Positions 13,501 to 25,443 of a stretch of DNA of 64,000 nucleotides are shown here, piece by piece. Each line of letters opens with the position of its first letter. Position 1 is the first letter of the stretch. The stretch is taken from the NCBI RefSeq assembly GCF_019399895.1, contig NC_091864.1:7046001-7110000 (forward strand), given 5' to 3'. Source of the DNA: Cardiocondyla obscurior (Eukaryota; Arthropoda; Insecta; Hymenoptera; Formicidae). A model generated the notes under the pieces. The model did no database searches. It was not told where the DNA came from and worked only from the letters and a program-made list of their open reading frames with translations. The translations under genes were made by a program, and so were the position numbers.

Positions 13501-16500
13501 TTTGGTAAAGACGATGAGAATATCGGCTGCTATTAAATTACAATTCTAATCGATTCTGCTTTCATTAATTCCATCCGCGACGCTCATCTTTTGCAACGCT
13601 TTTAATTTAATAAAATTAAAGCGTATTGAAATTAAGCGTAATGACACTTGCCTGTTATGCATTCTTCCACCACGTGCTCCACGTTGTCGACGATTTACGG
13701 CGGCGAAGGCGCGACGACGAGGTCGCCGTCGAGGGTTGAATTATCGATTCGCACGATCTTTCTTGTAGCACACTCTTGACACACGCGACGCGCGAGGGAT
13801 CGAGGGTGGAGATCAGATAACGAACAACCCGCGTGAGCGTTACTTAAAATTCTCGTCGGCGATACGTCTTCGCAAAACGGTCCAGGATATCGTCCAAGAT
13901 AATCACCGGCGCGCGGCGCTTATTTGCTTGACCGTCGTGTCGCGTTCACGCCACGACTTTTCAACCGGAATATGATCTAGCTTGCCGACGGTCACCATCG
14001 ACTTTTTGCGGGGTGGTTGCTTTTAGAGCAAGTCTCACCAATCGACTACCTTAACGCACAGTACTCGCGTCGTCGTGATCCTGCGTTCCTGCGGCATAGT
14101 TCTTTATGAAAGCGCTGAGCGTGCAGCCGGTCTCCGGGTGGTGGAAAGCTCCCTAAAAGCGCGGCACCGACTCGTAGAAAGGTACCCGCTAAGGGGGAGG
14201 GGAAAATCGGTGGGGGAGAGCCGCGAGGAGGCGCCCGAGAGGTGGAGGAAAGTTATTTTATCTTGCGTTATGCTCGGGAACCGGGTGAGCGAGAAGGAAC
14301 CACCGCCGCGGAGTCGGCGGCGGACATGACGAAGAAGGAAGGTGGCGGAGGAGGTGTAGCTCCCGTCCACGTCTTACTTTCCTTTCTCTAAACGAGCCGG
14401 CGCGGCTGCTGCCCTCGATTCCGAGACACATCGATTGTGTCCCGCCGGTCTCCGAAATACGCGCCGCCGAAAGTGCCTTCTTGCCGTGATCTGACAATGG
14501 ATGCTTTCTTTCTTCGTTTGACTTTCGATTGCGCTCTTTCGAGGAGAACGCCGTGGTAGATCGTCCGAATTGCAGGGAATTCTCTCGTCGTTAACTCGAA
14601 TTAATCGACAACCCTCGCACGCCTCTTCTTAGTTAGTTCGGGCGCCTTCGGGCAGCCTTTGACAATCTTCTCCGTTAAGATCGAATGCAGACGACCGCAG
14701 TCCATGTCGGGATCTACTTTGGTTTCGATTCTAATCAGTTCAGGTATCTTTTTATTTAAAAAAAAAAAAAGCAAAAAAAAAAAATTCTTTAGCTGTATGT
14801 TTCTCTTTAATTAGAAAAACGGTAAATGAAAAATGTTTAATCCTGAGATCTAATCCGCATTTTGCATTAGTTATGAAAGTTATCCGCAGTTATATATTAT
14901 ATAAATTATGAAAGTCATATTAGATATTAGATTCGTTTAGGTACTATAATTTATTGCATAATCTATTTACGTACACGTGTCTCGTCCGAAGAGCCCGAGC
15001 GAGGTGTCAGTAATTCAAGTTACGAGATTTTGTTTGTGTAGCATTACATGTTAATTAGTTTGGCACATTGCTTAATTGCTTTTTGCAAATTCAGACATGA
15101 TTATTCGAAACGGTATAATGTTCAGTTGTCAGCATGATATGATAACGTAATACGAGCGGAGAAAGCGCATTGTGCCTTTTCGTCTCTGCCCGTGAAATCG
15201 GTTTTGTTCTGCGACGGTTAATCAACTTCTTCGCGGCGGAGAAAATTGAAGTATCGCAAGAAATTTTGTGGGCATATCGCGGGTAAATCGGAGGACGCGA
15301 ATATTTACGTCACTCGCGGTTGCTTAATTACCCAGTTTTGTGTTTCATTCACGTTTCGTTGATCGAAGGAAGCCAAAGTGATCTCTATATTACATTCTGC
15401 CGAATTCGCGCGAATGCAAAAATTAACTTTGTCTTTCCGTTCTACCTTTCACTTGCCTTTTGAATACGAAAGTTTTGCCATCGAATATGGAGCACATTCC
15501 GGGACGATAGGTACTTACGAAAGAGAGATGTTTAGAACGCGTTGCCCGGAGCGACATATCTATCTTCGTAATAAAGAGGCTTCATATAAGTACGGCCGTA
15601 AATGTATTCTCCGCGAAAGAGAAAAAAAGAAAAAGGAAAAAAAATAATGATGAAATTAATACACGAATTTATCAGCTTAGACGATAATTTACGACTCGCG
15701 TTGTGAAATTCGTTTCCCACGTAGAACTGAACAAATTTTAAAATGAAAGAAAGAAAAAGGAGGAGAAAAAAAATACAATCGCGTTTCTTAATTGCGAATT
15801 AATTATTAAATTTATTCTTCTGTCACGCACGCCGTTCGGTAATAATGTAACAAGCCAAGTTAAAAGGTCCGCCAAGTTAAAAAGGTATTTTATACTGCAA
15901 GTCTCGTCTATCAAGCTTCCACGATAAATCGTACATTGTATAAAGGTTTGATCGTACGTAATTGAGCCTTGAATTGATAAGAATTGAATTGTCTTAATAG
16001 TCTGCGAACATTTCTCGAATTACATAGCTTCCGTTTCCCGAACGTTTAATGTCTCGCTTCTGCGACTTTGCGAATAAATAATTCAACCAGAACGTTACTC
16101 GATATCCTTTCGATCTTACACACACGTGTAACAATTAAACTTTTTTTTTTCTTTGTAGTATAAATAAACCAATTTGATTGTAATAAGTATCTCATAGAAA
16201 GTAATAATTTCCTCGTTACATTGCACGCGTAAATGCAAGTTGTGTTCAGCTTCACGATTATTTAGATTGGAGTTATTTAAAATAAATATACACCGCGCGA
16301 GACGATTATTCAAACCTAATCTATATAACTGCCACATTCTAATTGCAAAATTGCGAGGTTTGATAAACGGAAACGGGCTCCTGCGAACGTGCATGCGTCT
16401 CGTGTAACGAAATTTTACGAACGCGCAGCCAGCAGACATTATACGCTTCTTTAGCGGAATGAAGAGAACAATTAAACGTTTGACGCAACCGTGGCGGTTC

Positions 16501-19500
16501 CCGCGGTTAATAATTAAGCGAGAGAGCCCGCGACCGATCGGACACTTTTTTAGAGACGGCGAGGCGGTGCGTTGACTTCCTTCGCGTGCGAATAATGTAT
16601 GGATGTGGAACGAGACGTTTGACGGTGCCGCCTTTAGAGTTCGACAGACTTGTTTTTACGTAACGTCGGCAGTTTTTGTAACTGTGCACACCAGGACCCG
16701 AGCGAAAATGTCAGATTTGTCGGCGAACAGGCCGAGCGTGTTCTCCGATAGCGAGTAACAAAGTAAAGGGCTCGTGACATCAGTCAGTCGAGTCTCTTCA
16801 TTTAAATTCTAACATAAGTAAAGGGCTTTTGTTTTTTTTTTTTAAACTCCGCTATTAAAAATGCGCCTGGCCGGCGTTATTATTAAAGAAATTCGGACAC
16901 TTGACGTGCGCATTTTGGGATTGACATGTTGCCCGTGTGGGACGGTAATTTTAAGTGACAGTAAGCCACACTTTATTAAACGCTCGACGTGCGCAAGATA
17001 TTTGCATGATCACAGGGTGACGGAGGTGTTCTCGCGCGGCCTCGCTTTTTCTCCGTCACCGACGTCGTATTTCAGCCTTCAATTTCGAAATTTTCAAACT
17101 AACACGGTACAATAACTGGAGAACGCAAACGCGGCATCGACGAGCGTGCTCTGATCCTATCTTATTTTTTTTATCTTAAATTAGCTGTTGAAGAAAAGAT
17201 TTTTTGAGGTTTTTTTTTCCATTTTGCCCAAGGATAGATAAACTTGTAAAGGGAGAAAAAAAATACAATTTTACACACTTAAGAATTAATTAATTATTTC
17301 ATGTAACGTTCGGAATATGGTAAACGATTACCATTTATTTAAGGACTGAGTTATTTAAGTGTACTTAGAACTACATTTATTTATATAAAAAATATAAGAA
17401 TTTATTTATTTAAAAAAATTAAATTAAATTATGAACTTGAACTGAATTGGGAAAGACTATTATGTAAAATATTCTCTTTCAATGGGCGAGTTTCACTAAA
17501 AGTCTAAAGTCGTGACGAGCGCGTACAAAAAAAAATCAAAATTACGATTAGTCGAATCCCCGCTTCGGGACTGACCAACTTGCGCAAGAAATATCGCACG
17601 ATTTTACGGAAAGCCGCACTACGGATGTGCGACTGCATTAAATTGTTATTATAATATTCTTCGGAGATCGTGCGAAGTATCGCATCACGGACAGGATGTT
17701 TTATTGCTATCGTTGCACGTAATCGCGCTTATTTCTACATTGATCACGAAGCGTCACTCGTAATTCTTCACAGGCGAGATGAAATTGCACCGAACACACG
17801 ATGCAGCTCGCTGTCGTGTTACGGCAACTTTTAGATACACGGCACGAACCCCGGGCGCTCTTTTCTGGCCCGGTATTGGCAATTTTCTCGCCGACGTTTT
17901 TATAATGTTACGGGTAATAAGGCATCGTTACTGATACCGATGGCACGTGGAACGAGACACAGTCCGCCTTCGTTGTACCCGACGTTCGTAGTTTCGTAAA
18001 CGGGTTTATCGCACCCCTCGTGTCTTCGTCGTTGAAGCCGCGTTGCTTCACTCGTTCGAAAAAAAAAAAATTGGCTCGAGCTTCTAGTGGCACGGTGACG
18101 CAACGTGTAAACTGAATCTCCATTGATTATATTGTTACGACGATGATTATTTATCCCGCTCAAGTAATTATTCATGCAAACCGTTCAATGCCTAATGAAA
18201 TGAAGCAGAAAATTTGTGCAACAAAAGCCCTGGTGTTACAGACGGCACTACCTTAAACGATGCTCACGTCAAAGTGAACCGTCGAATGATAAATTATCCA
18301 TCATTGAGTAATGTTATTCCCGCTCGGGGCCATATTTCGTTGATTTGATCAATTGACTCCGAAACGAGGGAGTCGAAAGTTTCGCAGTATACGTATGTTA
18401 TAGTCCCTACGGGGTTTGTTATCTTTAAGAGAGAGAGGAAAAAAAAAAAGAAAAAATATGTGCAGACGCATATGATCGAATATATAAATTAATAAGGTAT
18501 TACATAAAATGTTTATTTGAAAAGTACAAGTCCAATCTCGACAGTTTAGTTAATACGAATACCTTGCACCAATTTGTACGGGAGTCAAAAAAAAAAAAAG
18601 AGAAAAGGAGAGAGAGAGAGAGAAGTGTTCTTATGTTACATATAATATAGTATTAAAAAATAAATTTCTGTGATACTTTATAATAATTTAATTATAACTC
18701 GATTGCAATAAATGTTATCGTAAAAATGCGAGTTGCCATAAGAAAATGAGAAATTGATGAATTAATTATCTTTCGACGGGCGAAATTTCTTTTTTAAGTA
18801 TTTTCCCCAAGATTTTCGTTTACGCTCGAGGATATTTATTCATACTCGGGAGCCCATTACAAGATATCATCCCCGGTCATCACGTATCGCGTCATTCTTT
18901 TTCTCAAACCAGTCGGACTTAATCACGTGTAATTCGTCTTTCGACGGTGGGCCAATTTACTCGCGAAATGTATATCCTTGACTCCAGTCAAGGCGGCGCC
19001 GGAAATTCCCTTCCAGAGATTCTTTTTTTTCTTTCTCTTTTTATTATTATTATTATTTTTTTTTTTTTTTTTTTCTTCTTTTTTCAAACAGGTTTGACCG
19101 GTGTCCGCATTATCGTTACATATGTTTGCGTGAACAGCATACGGTGTGGTTGAGAACACTTGAATCCGGGACAATGATATAACGCAAACGTGCACAATGA
19201 TCGAAGTGGCACATTGTTGGTTAAAAGTGATACCGAGTATCACATATACTTGAGATTAATCGAATGTCGATTGCTAAATATTCCCGGCCTTTCATTGAGG
19301 GAGCGAAACGAAACAAGAACGCGTTAGAAAGAATATTCCGAAGATGCGACATTAATTAATTAGCTCTTGAGTCTCAACGATTAAACGTGGAAGGAGAATC
19401 TCCACGGATGTATTCTAATTACGATAAAGTAGAACAGCGCCGTGATTTAACGCGAATAATAAAATAATCGCTCATGCGCACGTAAGTGAACGCGTAGCTG

Positions 19501-20157
19501 AACGAATCTCACGCACGAGCGACCGCTGAGATTTGCATACGTTTAGCACGTTTAGGCCGGTTCGTATTCGTTGAAAATGCTCTCGGTGCCGGCGCTGATA
19601 CGATATAATAGACTAGACACTAAACGTGGATATAATAGATAATAATGTGATATAAGAGATTATACGAGTCCTACTTTCGACGCGCAACGTAAGAGAAAGT
19701 TTTGAGACACGCGCTAAATACCTTAATCGTAGCATCGATATCTTTCGATCCGAAGATAGTCGTCGAAAAAGCTAACCGTAGATGTGTTTCACGTTTGTGA
19801 ACAAGTGTTAGGATCTTCGAGATTCGCGACTCGTGCGTCACTCACCAACTTTTCAAGATACGATAAATAATGTAATGTTAATTTCAAATGTGCAATGCAT
19901 CAAAAATTTCCCGTCCCACTTAAACAGACTGCGGACTGTCGGTTGTACATACTTTTAATATTTTCTTTAAATACAACCGGTGTGGTTAAAAATTTTTGAT
20001 GCATTCCACACATCTTTTTTTTCTCTGAAAGCAATATAATATTAGTACAAATAAATATATGTAATAGATGTATACAGGCGCGCGCCTGTATTTTAATTAA
20101 AGGTAATAAGACAATTGTCTTATTTAATTAACTAAATAAAGAATTTGTAAAAAAAAA
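10542..20157. other. 9.6-kb stretch with no supported gene
   Basis: Short open frames on both strands lack family motifs and are not linked by splice sites. The stretch contains A/T homopolymer tracts (for example 10678-10718, 14758-14784, 19021-19085), CpG-rich patches at 12.7-14.6 kb that look like promoter or regulatory DNA, and a 110-bp inverted repeat at 19893-20002. An untranslated first exon of the peroxidase could lie here: an acceptor-like CAG on the minus strand sits at 10552, ten bases before the start codon. I could not prove its partner donor. Confidence 0.45.
19893..20002. repeat. Imperfect inverted repeat, possible small MITE or hairpin
   Basis: The outer arms read AATGCATCAAAAATTT and its complement AAATTTTTGATGCATT, about 110 bp apart. 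Inside them CGGTTGTA pairs with TACAACCG. The left arm carries about 20 extra bases, so the fold is asymmetric. No open frame spans it. No clear target-site duplication was found. Confidence 0.5.
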
Positions 20158-20461
20158 GCATGCGACTTGCCAATCTGCATGAGCACCAGCGGAGTTGTAA
20201 AATTCGGGCGGTGGCTGTAACATAAAATAAAACATATTATTGTAGACATGAATATTGGTTAATCAAATTAATAAAAAAAAAAAGTAAAAGGGATATTTAA
20301 TAAAGATTTTATAAAATAAATTTATGCTCACCTAAGAGTTGCTCCGCCGATGCATGATGCTCCTCCTCTGAGATGGGACGTGTCGAGTCATCTTTTCGCG
20401 CACTGGAAACTCTCGCGAAATAGTCCACGACACTCACACTCATCAAATATTCACCGCGCAT
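20158..20461 (-). repeat. Exon-like repeat module, copy 1 (minus orientation, frame open)
   Basis: On the minus strand an open frame starts at 20461 and ends at a GT donor after 20332. An acceptor (TTATGTTACAG) precedes 20214, and a second exon-like segment runs to 20171, where it is followed by a GC-type donor (GCAAGT). Spliced in phase, the reading contains SVVDYFARVSSARKDDS, EEEHHASAEQLL and, across the junction, RILQLR, with no stop. The same exon-intron-exon organisation recurs at 22.7-22.95 kb and 55.0-55.3 kb, and intron sequence is similar too. This looks like a dispersed repeat or transposon-derived segment that carries splice signals. No downstream third exon was identified and the protein family is not recognised. 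Confidence 0.55.
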
Positions 20462-22160
20462 TTTATGACATTATCACTCATAATTTAAATTATTATTAAA
20501 ACACGGCACCCCGTATTATATGCGAAAACGCGAAACTGTACATTAATCACCAACAAATATTCACCGCGCACTTTATTACACTCTCACTCGTAGTTTAAAT
20601 TATTATAAAACAAGGAAAAATTGTTCGACTAGGACTTTAAAATTACTAAAATACGCATCGCACAATCCGGCGTACCGCGAATCTCTCAAGCAGCAGATGC
20701 CAATTTCCCGAATTGCGTGCAGTAGCGCACGCACTATCAGACACGGCTAACCATCCAGAAAACGACACTCCGCGAGGGACCGACGAATACTCCGGCTGTA
20801 CGACGATCAATTAAAAAATAAATTAAAAACGCGAATTACTATATCCCGAAAGCGCGAAACAATATTTCGATTACGAGAAAAGCGACCTTGTTTTGTAATA
20901 ATTTAAACACGGCACCCCGTATTATATACAAAAACGCGAAACTGTACACTCACATTCACTCACACTCACTCACATAATATTCACCGCGCACTTTATTACA
21001 TTATCACTCGTAGTTTAAATTATTATAAAACAAGGAAAAATTGTTCGAATAGGACTTTAAACTAAAATACGCATCGCACAATCCGGCGTAACGCGAATCT
21101 CTCAAGCAGCAGATGCCAATTTCCCGAATTGCGTGCAGTAGCGCACGCACTATCAGACACGGCTAACCATCCAGAAAACGACACTCCGCGAGGGACCGAC
21201 GAATACTCCGGGCTGTACGACGATCCATTAAAAAATAAATTAAAAACGCGAATTATAACCCGAAAGCGCGAAACAATATTCCGATCACGAGAAAAGCGAC
21301 CTTGTTTTATAATAACTTAAACACGGCATCTCGTATTATATGCAAAAACACAAAACTGTACACTCACACTCACTCACATAATATTCACCGCGCACTTTAT
21401 TACATTGTCACTTAGAGCGTAACTTATCATAAAACAAGGAAAAATTGTTCAAATAGAAATTAAAAAATACTAAAATACGCATCGCACAATCCGGCGTAAC
21501 GCGAATCTCTCAAACAGAAGATGCCGTTTCCCGAATTGCATGTAATAGTAGTGACCGGCAATAATAGCATGACTCACTGCGACAACGGTGACTAACGCGC
21601 GTAAGCTAGGGTGAAGTGCGTCAGGCCTTACCGCGGATCGCGCACGTGAGTCCTGAAGTACCGAAAGAAACGAGAAAACGAGGAAAAGTTGGCATTTCTG
21701 TTCGCGACCGTACATGTGAGAGAGACGCACGAGTGATCGCTAAGAAATCATTAGAGGCGCCTATAATGATTTCTTAGCGATCACTCATGCGTTCTCTCAC
21801 ACGCACGGTCGCGAACAGAACAGAACATGAAGATGCCTTCCTCCAACTTTTCCCTCGTTCTCTCGCTTCTCTCGGTACTCCAAGGTTCACGCACACGATC
21901 CGCGGTAAGGCCTAACGCACTCCACCCTAGCTCACGCGCGTTAGCCGCCGTCGCCACAGTGAGTCAAGTCATCATTGCCGGTCACTGTACACTATTAGCA
22001 CGTCTTACCAAACAGAAAATCGACACTCCGCGAGAGATAACGCATACTCCGGCTGTACGACAATCAATTAAAAAATAAATTGAAACGCGAATCACTATAT
22101 CCCGAAAGCGCGAAACAATATTCCGATCACGAAAAATCATCCTTGTTTTATGATAAAATA
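20441..22160. repeat. Tandem array of ~410-bp units
   Basis: Full units begin at the same landmark (CACGGCAYCYCGTATTATA) near 20502, 20909 and 21322, so the periods are about 407 and 413 bp. A partial unit precedes them at about 20441. Each unit contains ATATTCACCGCGCACTTTAT, CTCTCAARCAGCAGATGCC, the ACTCCGCGAGRGA block and a CCCGAAAGCGCGAAACAATA block. Units 1 and 2 are nearly identical. Unit 3 is more diverged and is split by the foldback at 21550-21986, after which the ACTCCGCGAG block resumes. Confidence 0.85.
21550..21986. repeat. 437-bp foldback (long hairpin) inserted in a tandem unit
   Basis: The ends are AGTGACCGGCAAT and its complement ATTGCCGGTCACT. The centre is GGCGCC at 21756-21761, with near-perfect inner arms (AATGATTTCTTAGCGATCACTC). 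The two arms read outward as related open frames (about 44 aligned residues, both containing RSAVRP and ALHPS, and both ending IIAGH). The right arm is about 20 bp longer because of an insertion near 21820-21840. By hand alignment the arms differ by roughly 25 substitutions, all but one of them transitions. Comparison with units 1 and 2 shows it sits where they have a short CGCACGCAC stretch. Confidence 0.85.
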
Positions 22161-22719
22161 ACGTTCTCCGCGCACTAGATCACTCGCGGGATATTCACGA
22201 CACTTCCGTTAAATCTTTAAACACGACCCTGAGACGTAAGCGCGGTCCAACTGTCACTTTAATCCTTCGGTCGGTGTAACGAACGACACAAAACTTGCAC
22301 GAAGCATCGATATAAAACGGGCCGCGATATAAAATATTCCTACCGCGGTAGACACTCGCGGGATAGTCCACGACACTTCCTTTTAACCTTGGATCTCGAC
22401 ACAAAAATCTAAGTGTCACTTCAAGCAAGGTCCACGTCACCTTGTTGCTCGGTCAAAAGTCGTCGGTAGAATGACTGCGGAAACTTCCCCCAACCCCTTC
22501 CATGTTTTCCCTACTATCGCGCGGGATATTCTTACCCCCTTGTGTTACCCCCACCGGGGGGTATTCACTATCCCGCTTTTTATTCCTAACGCCTTTTTCG
22601 ATAAATTTTTGATTTCGACTCGAGCAATCGATAGCTCAATAAAACATCGAACAGAACAAAATTTTAATCGTAATTTTTTTGTTTCAGATAATACTCTACC
22701 ATTGAAGGAAGGACCGACC

Positions 22720-23010
22720 TGACATTCCGCAGACATCCTGAGAGGAGGAGGAGGCCCAGGAAGGGCATCGTGCATCGGCGGAGCAACTTTTAGGTGAGAG
22801 TTAATTCTTTATTATAAAATTTTTATAAAAATCAAGCTTTACCTTTAGATTAATTTAAATACTAACATGTCTATATTAATATGTTTCATTTTATGTTACA
22901 GTCACCGGCAAAACTCTATAACTCCGCTGAAGCTCAGATTGGTGAGTCACATAATTTTCTTTTCGTTGTTTTGTAATTGGGGTTTTTTAAAAAATAGCGC
23001 GCGCATGGTT
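22720..23010 (+). repeat. Exon-like repeat module, copy 2 (plus orientation, degraded)
   Basis: An exon-like segment ends GAGCAACTTTTAG at 22793 before a GTGAGA donor. An acceptor (TTATGTTACAG) precedes 22902, and a second segment ends at 22941 before GTGAGT. The frame EEEEAQEGHRASAEQLL matches copies 1 and 3. After the junction it reads VTGKTL and then stops, so the coding frame is broken here. Similarity to copy 3 continues downstream of the last donor to about 23010. Confidence 0.6.
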
Positions 23011-23438
23011 TCTTTTATTAATAAAAAATAAAGAGAAGGAAAAAAATATATAACAATGTAAATTAAGTTCAATCAACTCCCGTGCGTTCTTGCGAGATAA
23101 TAACTGTCGAAGCGAAGTGCCTTTGAAAGTCCATCTCAGTCACGCACTCTCAGACGCAATCCCGCGATGTTAGATAATTAAATGCATTAACCCTTCCTAG
23201 AGACAGCGATGCATTTATTACTGTTATGTAAATCTCGCGCAAGGCGGAGAGCATAATGCAACGGGCGCTTGGAAAAGTAGAATGCCGCCTACAGCGTGTC
23301 TACTACTCTCTTGCGCATACGAGAGCAATAACTTATTCTAACATATGCTAATAGGAACAAAAGCCGCAAATAAACTAAGACGCGGAAGAGTAAAACGCTT
23401 TACAGCGTAACGCAAAAAGAAGGCATGACAATAGAAAG

Positions 23439-23459
23439 AAAAAAAAAAAAAAAAAAAAA
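23439..23459. repeat. 21-nt A tract
   Basis: A homopolymer just downstream of the repeat cluster. Confidence 0.97.
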
Positions 23460-25417
23460 GAGAAGAGGGAAAGAAAAGCGAATTAAGACACTTTTATGAA
23501 CTCACACAACGCGAAAAACGTATCAATATAATATTTATTATGATATTACGATCTATTATTGTGTCCGTAAAAATTGAAAAATTAATACGGAAGTATTTAT
23601 ACTTTCGCTGACTTTACTTTCGATAAATTGCGGCGTTTTCTTTTGTCGAAAATGAGAGAGAGAGAGAGATTTATATATCCTGATTTATGAATACTTTTAT
23701 TTTACATTCTCCGCACTTTCTAATTAACTCGTATGTGACATGTTGTTAAATTACAAGGTAACTATTTTAATTCTCATTACTTATCCACAAAATCGATTTT
23801 ATATAACCCGTGTATTTACGAGATGTTGAACTAGAATATACTAGGTGTTATTAGACGAACTTGCATTACGTAATATTTTGTATGCGTTGCATTAGAAATA
23901 ATTCTCGGCATTCCACGCGGCAAGAAAGAATCAAACCTGAATCTATTCCTGGATTTATAGATAGGATAAATCGGATAGATAGGAAACCAGAAGTCTCGAC
24001 TAAGTATCCTAAATAAAGAACCCTTGCCGGATCTAATTTTACCGTTCCTAATCGCGATATATTAAAGTATAATGTGGACAATTAAACGAAAAAGTTTACG
24101 GGGGAGTGCGAGCGGAGGATGGCGGGGGATGCTGTGCGAAACGTTGCACGAATATCTTTGTCGGTTTCTTTTTTTTCGTCGCGAGCGAACGGCGAGTTAT
24201 GCCACTCTTGTTAATTCTATACGATTTAATCTGATACGCTCGTCTTACAAGCGCTACCATATCAATGATTTCTCAACGTTTCCCTCGCAGCAGCTATGGG
24301 AAAACGAGACCCAAGAAAAAACGCCCGGCACCCGGTATCGGTCGACGTTTATGAACCTCCCCGCTGAATATATTCGCTTCTCTAGAAATTAAATTAAATT
24401 TAAAAAAAAATTGCGGGCTCAGTCGTATATACTTACATATATTAGACATGCCGTTTTATTACGATTACATAAAATATGATAATATATTACATAGATGGTA
24501 CTTCGAGGATGAGTTTCACGAGAGAGAGAAGATGCCAATTACCTTAATCGCGCGTTCACGATTAAAGTATAACGTCGCGCATATAAATTGCAGGTGCGTT
24601 GCTCAATGCAGAATAACGTGATGTATGTATATTTGTCTCTACGCGGCTAAAAACAGATTGCGGCCGTGGCTGTTGCATTATTTGTTTAATTGCGCGGCGA
24701 AATTAATCGCGTATATCGTTGACTCGTAGAAAAAGGGGGAAGGCATATAAATTATACTATCCTTGTTATCTCGTGACCCGGATTGAACGGTAAATAATAT
24801 ACGATAACGTCGATTGTGCTTTTCGACGACGGATCTTATTCGGATATTAATCGGACGAGTCGCACGCATATTCGTTGTTACGATGAGAACGGCCTCGTTC
24901 TTTTGCGGTCCGTTCTCATTAATTTCGCGTGATCTAATCCGTTCGTAGACTTCTCTCGATCCGGCAGGCATGCCGAAGTGACCGACCCTGATCGAGCACC
25001 GGGGAACAGTATATTCGCGTGCAAGAATCGACTTTCGCTCCGTAACATCGTCGGACGGCGGTCTGCGCAATCTCGCATCTCGTCGATGTTACCTATGTGC
25101 GATTCCCCGCTTCTAGCGATGGAATCGTGATTTCCATAACACTCGGGTGCAGGTGAATAGAGGCGCGCGCTTTTACGTCCACGCGGAGGTCGCAGGCACG
25201 CGAATTAATCTAGTTTAGACTGGAGCAAACCGATTCTTCTTGCGCCGTTTTTTTTTTTTCTTTTTTTTCCTCTTCGACCTCGTAGTCGAAGCACTCTCCA
25301 ATTATGATTATTAGCAGCTCGAATTATGTACATTAAATATAATTAATTAACGTAACGAAATTATTAAGAAATTTTATTTTATTAATTTATTGATTTTATT
25401 ATTTTATTTTATTTTAA

Positions 25418-25443
25418 TTTTTTTTTTTTTTTTTTTTTTTTTT
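25418..25443. repeat. 26-nt T tract
   Basis: An uninterrupted homopolymer preceded by TTTTA repeats. Confidence 0.97.

Larger units (their letters stand above)
20158..23010. mobile_element. Composite repeat cluster bounded by inverted modules
   Basis: Copy 1 of the exon-like module (20158-20461, minus) and copy 2 (about 22720-23010, plus) face outward at the two ends, like long terminal inverted repeats. Between them lie a partial and three ~410-bp tandem units, a 437-bp foldback, and a pair of direct repeats around 22184-22212 and 22351-22382 (core CGCGGGAT...CACGACACTTCC). No transposase, reverse transcriptase or integrase motif was seen, so if mobile it is non-autonomous. An alternative is a locally duplicated degenerate host gene. 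Confidence 0.45.

Noticed and set aside
22195..22440. 81-codon minus frame inside the repeat cluster
   Set aside because: It shares the SVVDY motif with module copy 1 but has no splice partners; treated as repeat remnant rather than a gene.
24678..25070. 130-codon minus-strand open frame
   Set aside because: Mixed basic composition with no motif, no partner exons with in-phase splice sites, and another frame (24878-25078) open over the same bases.
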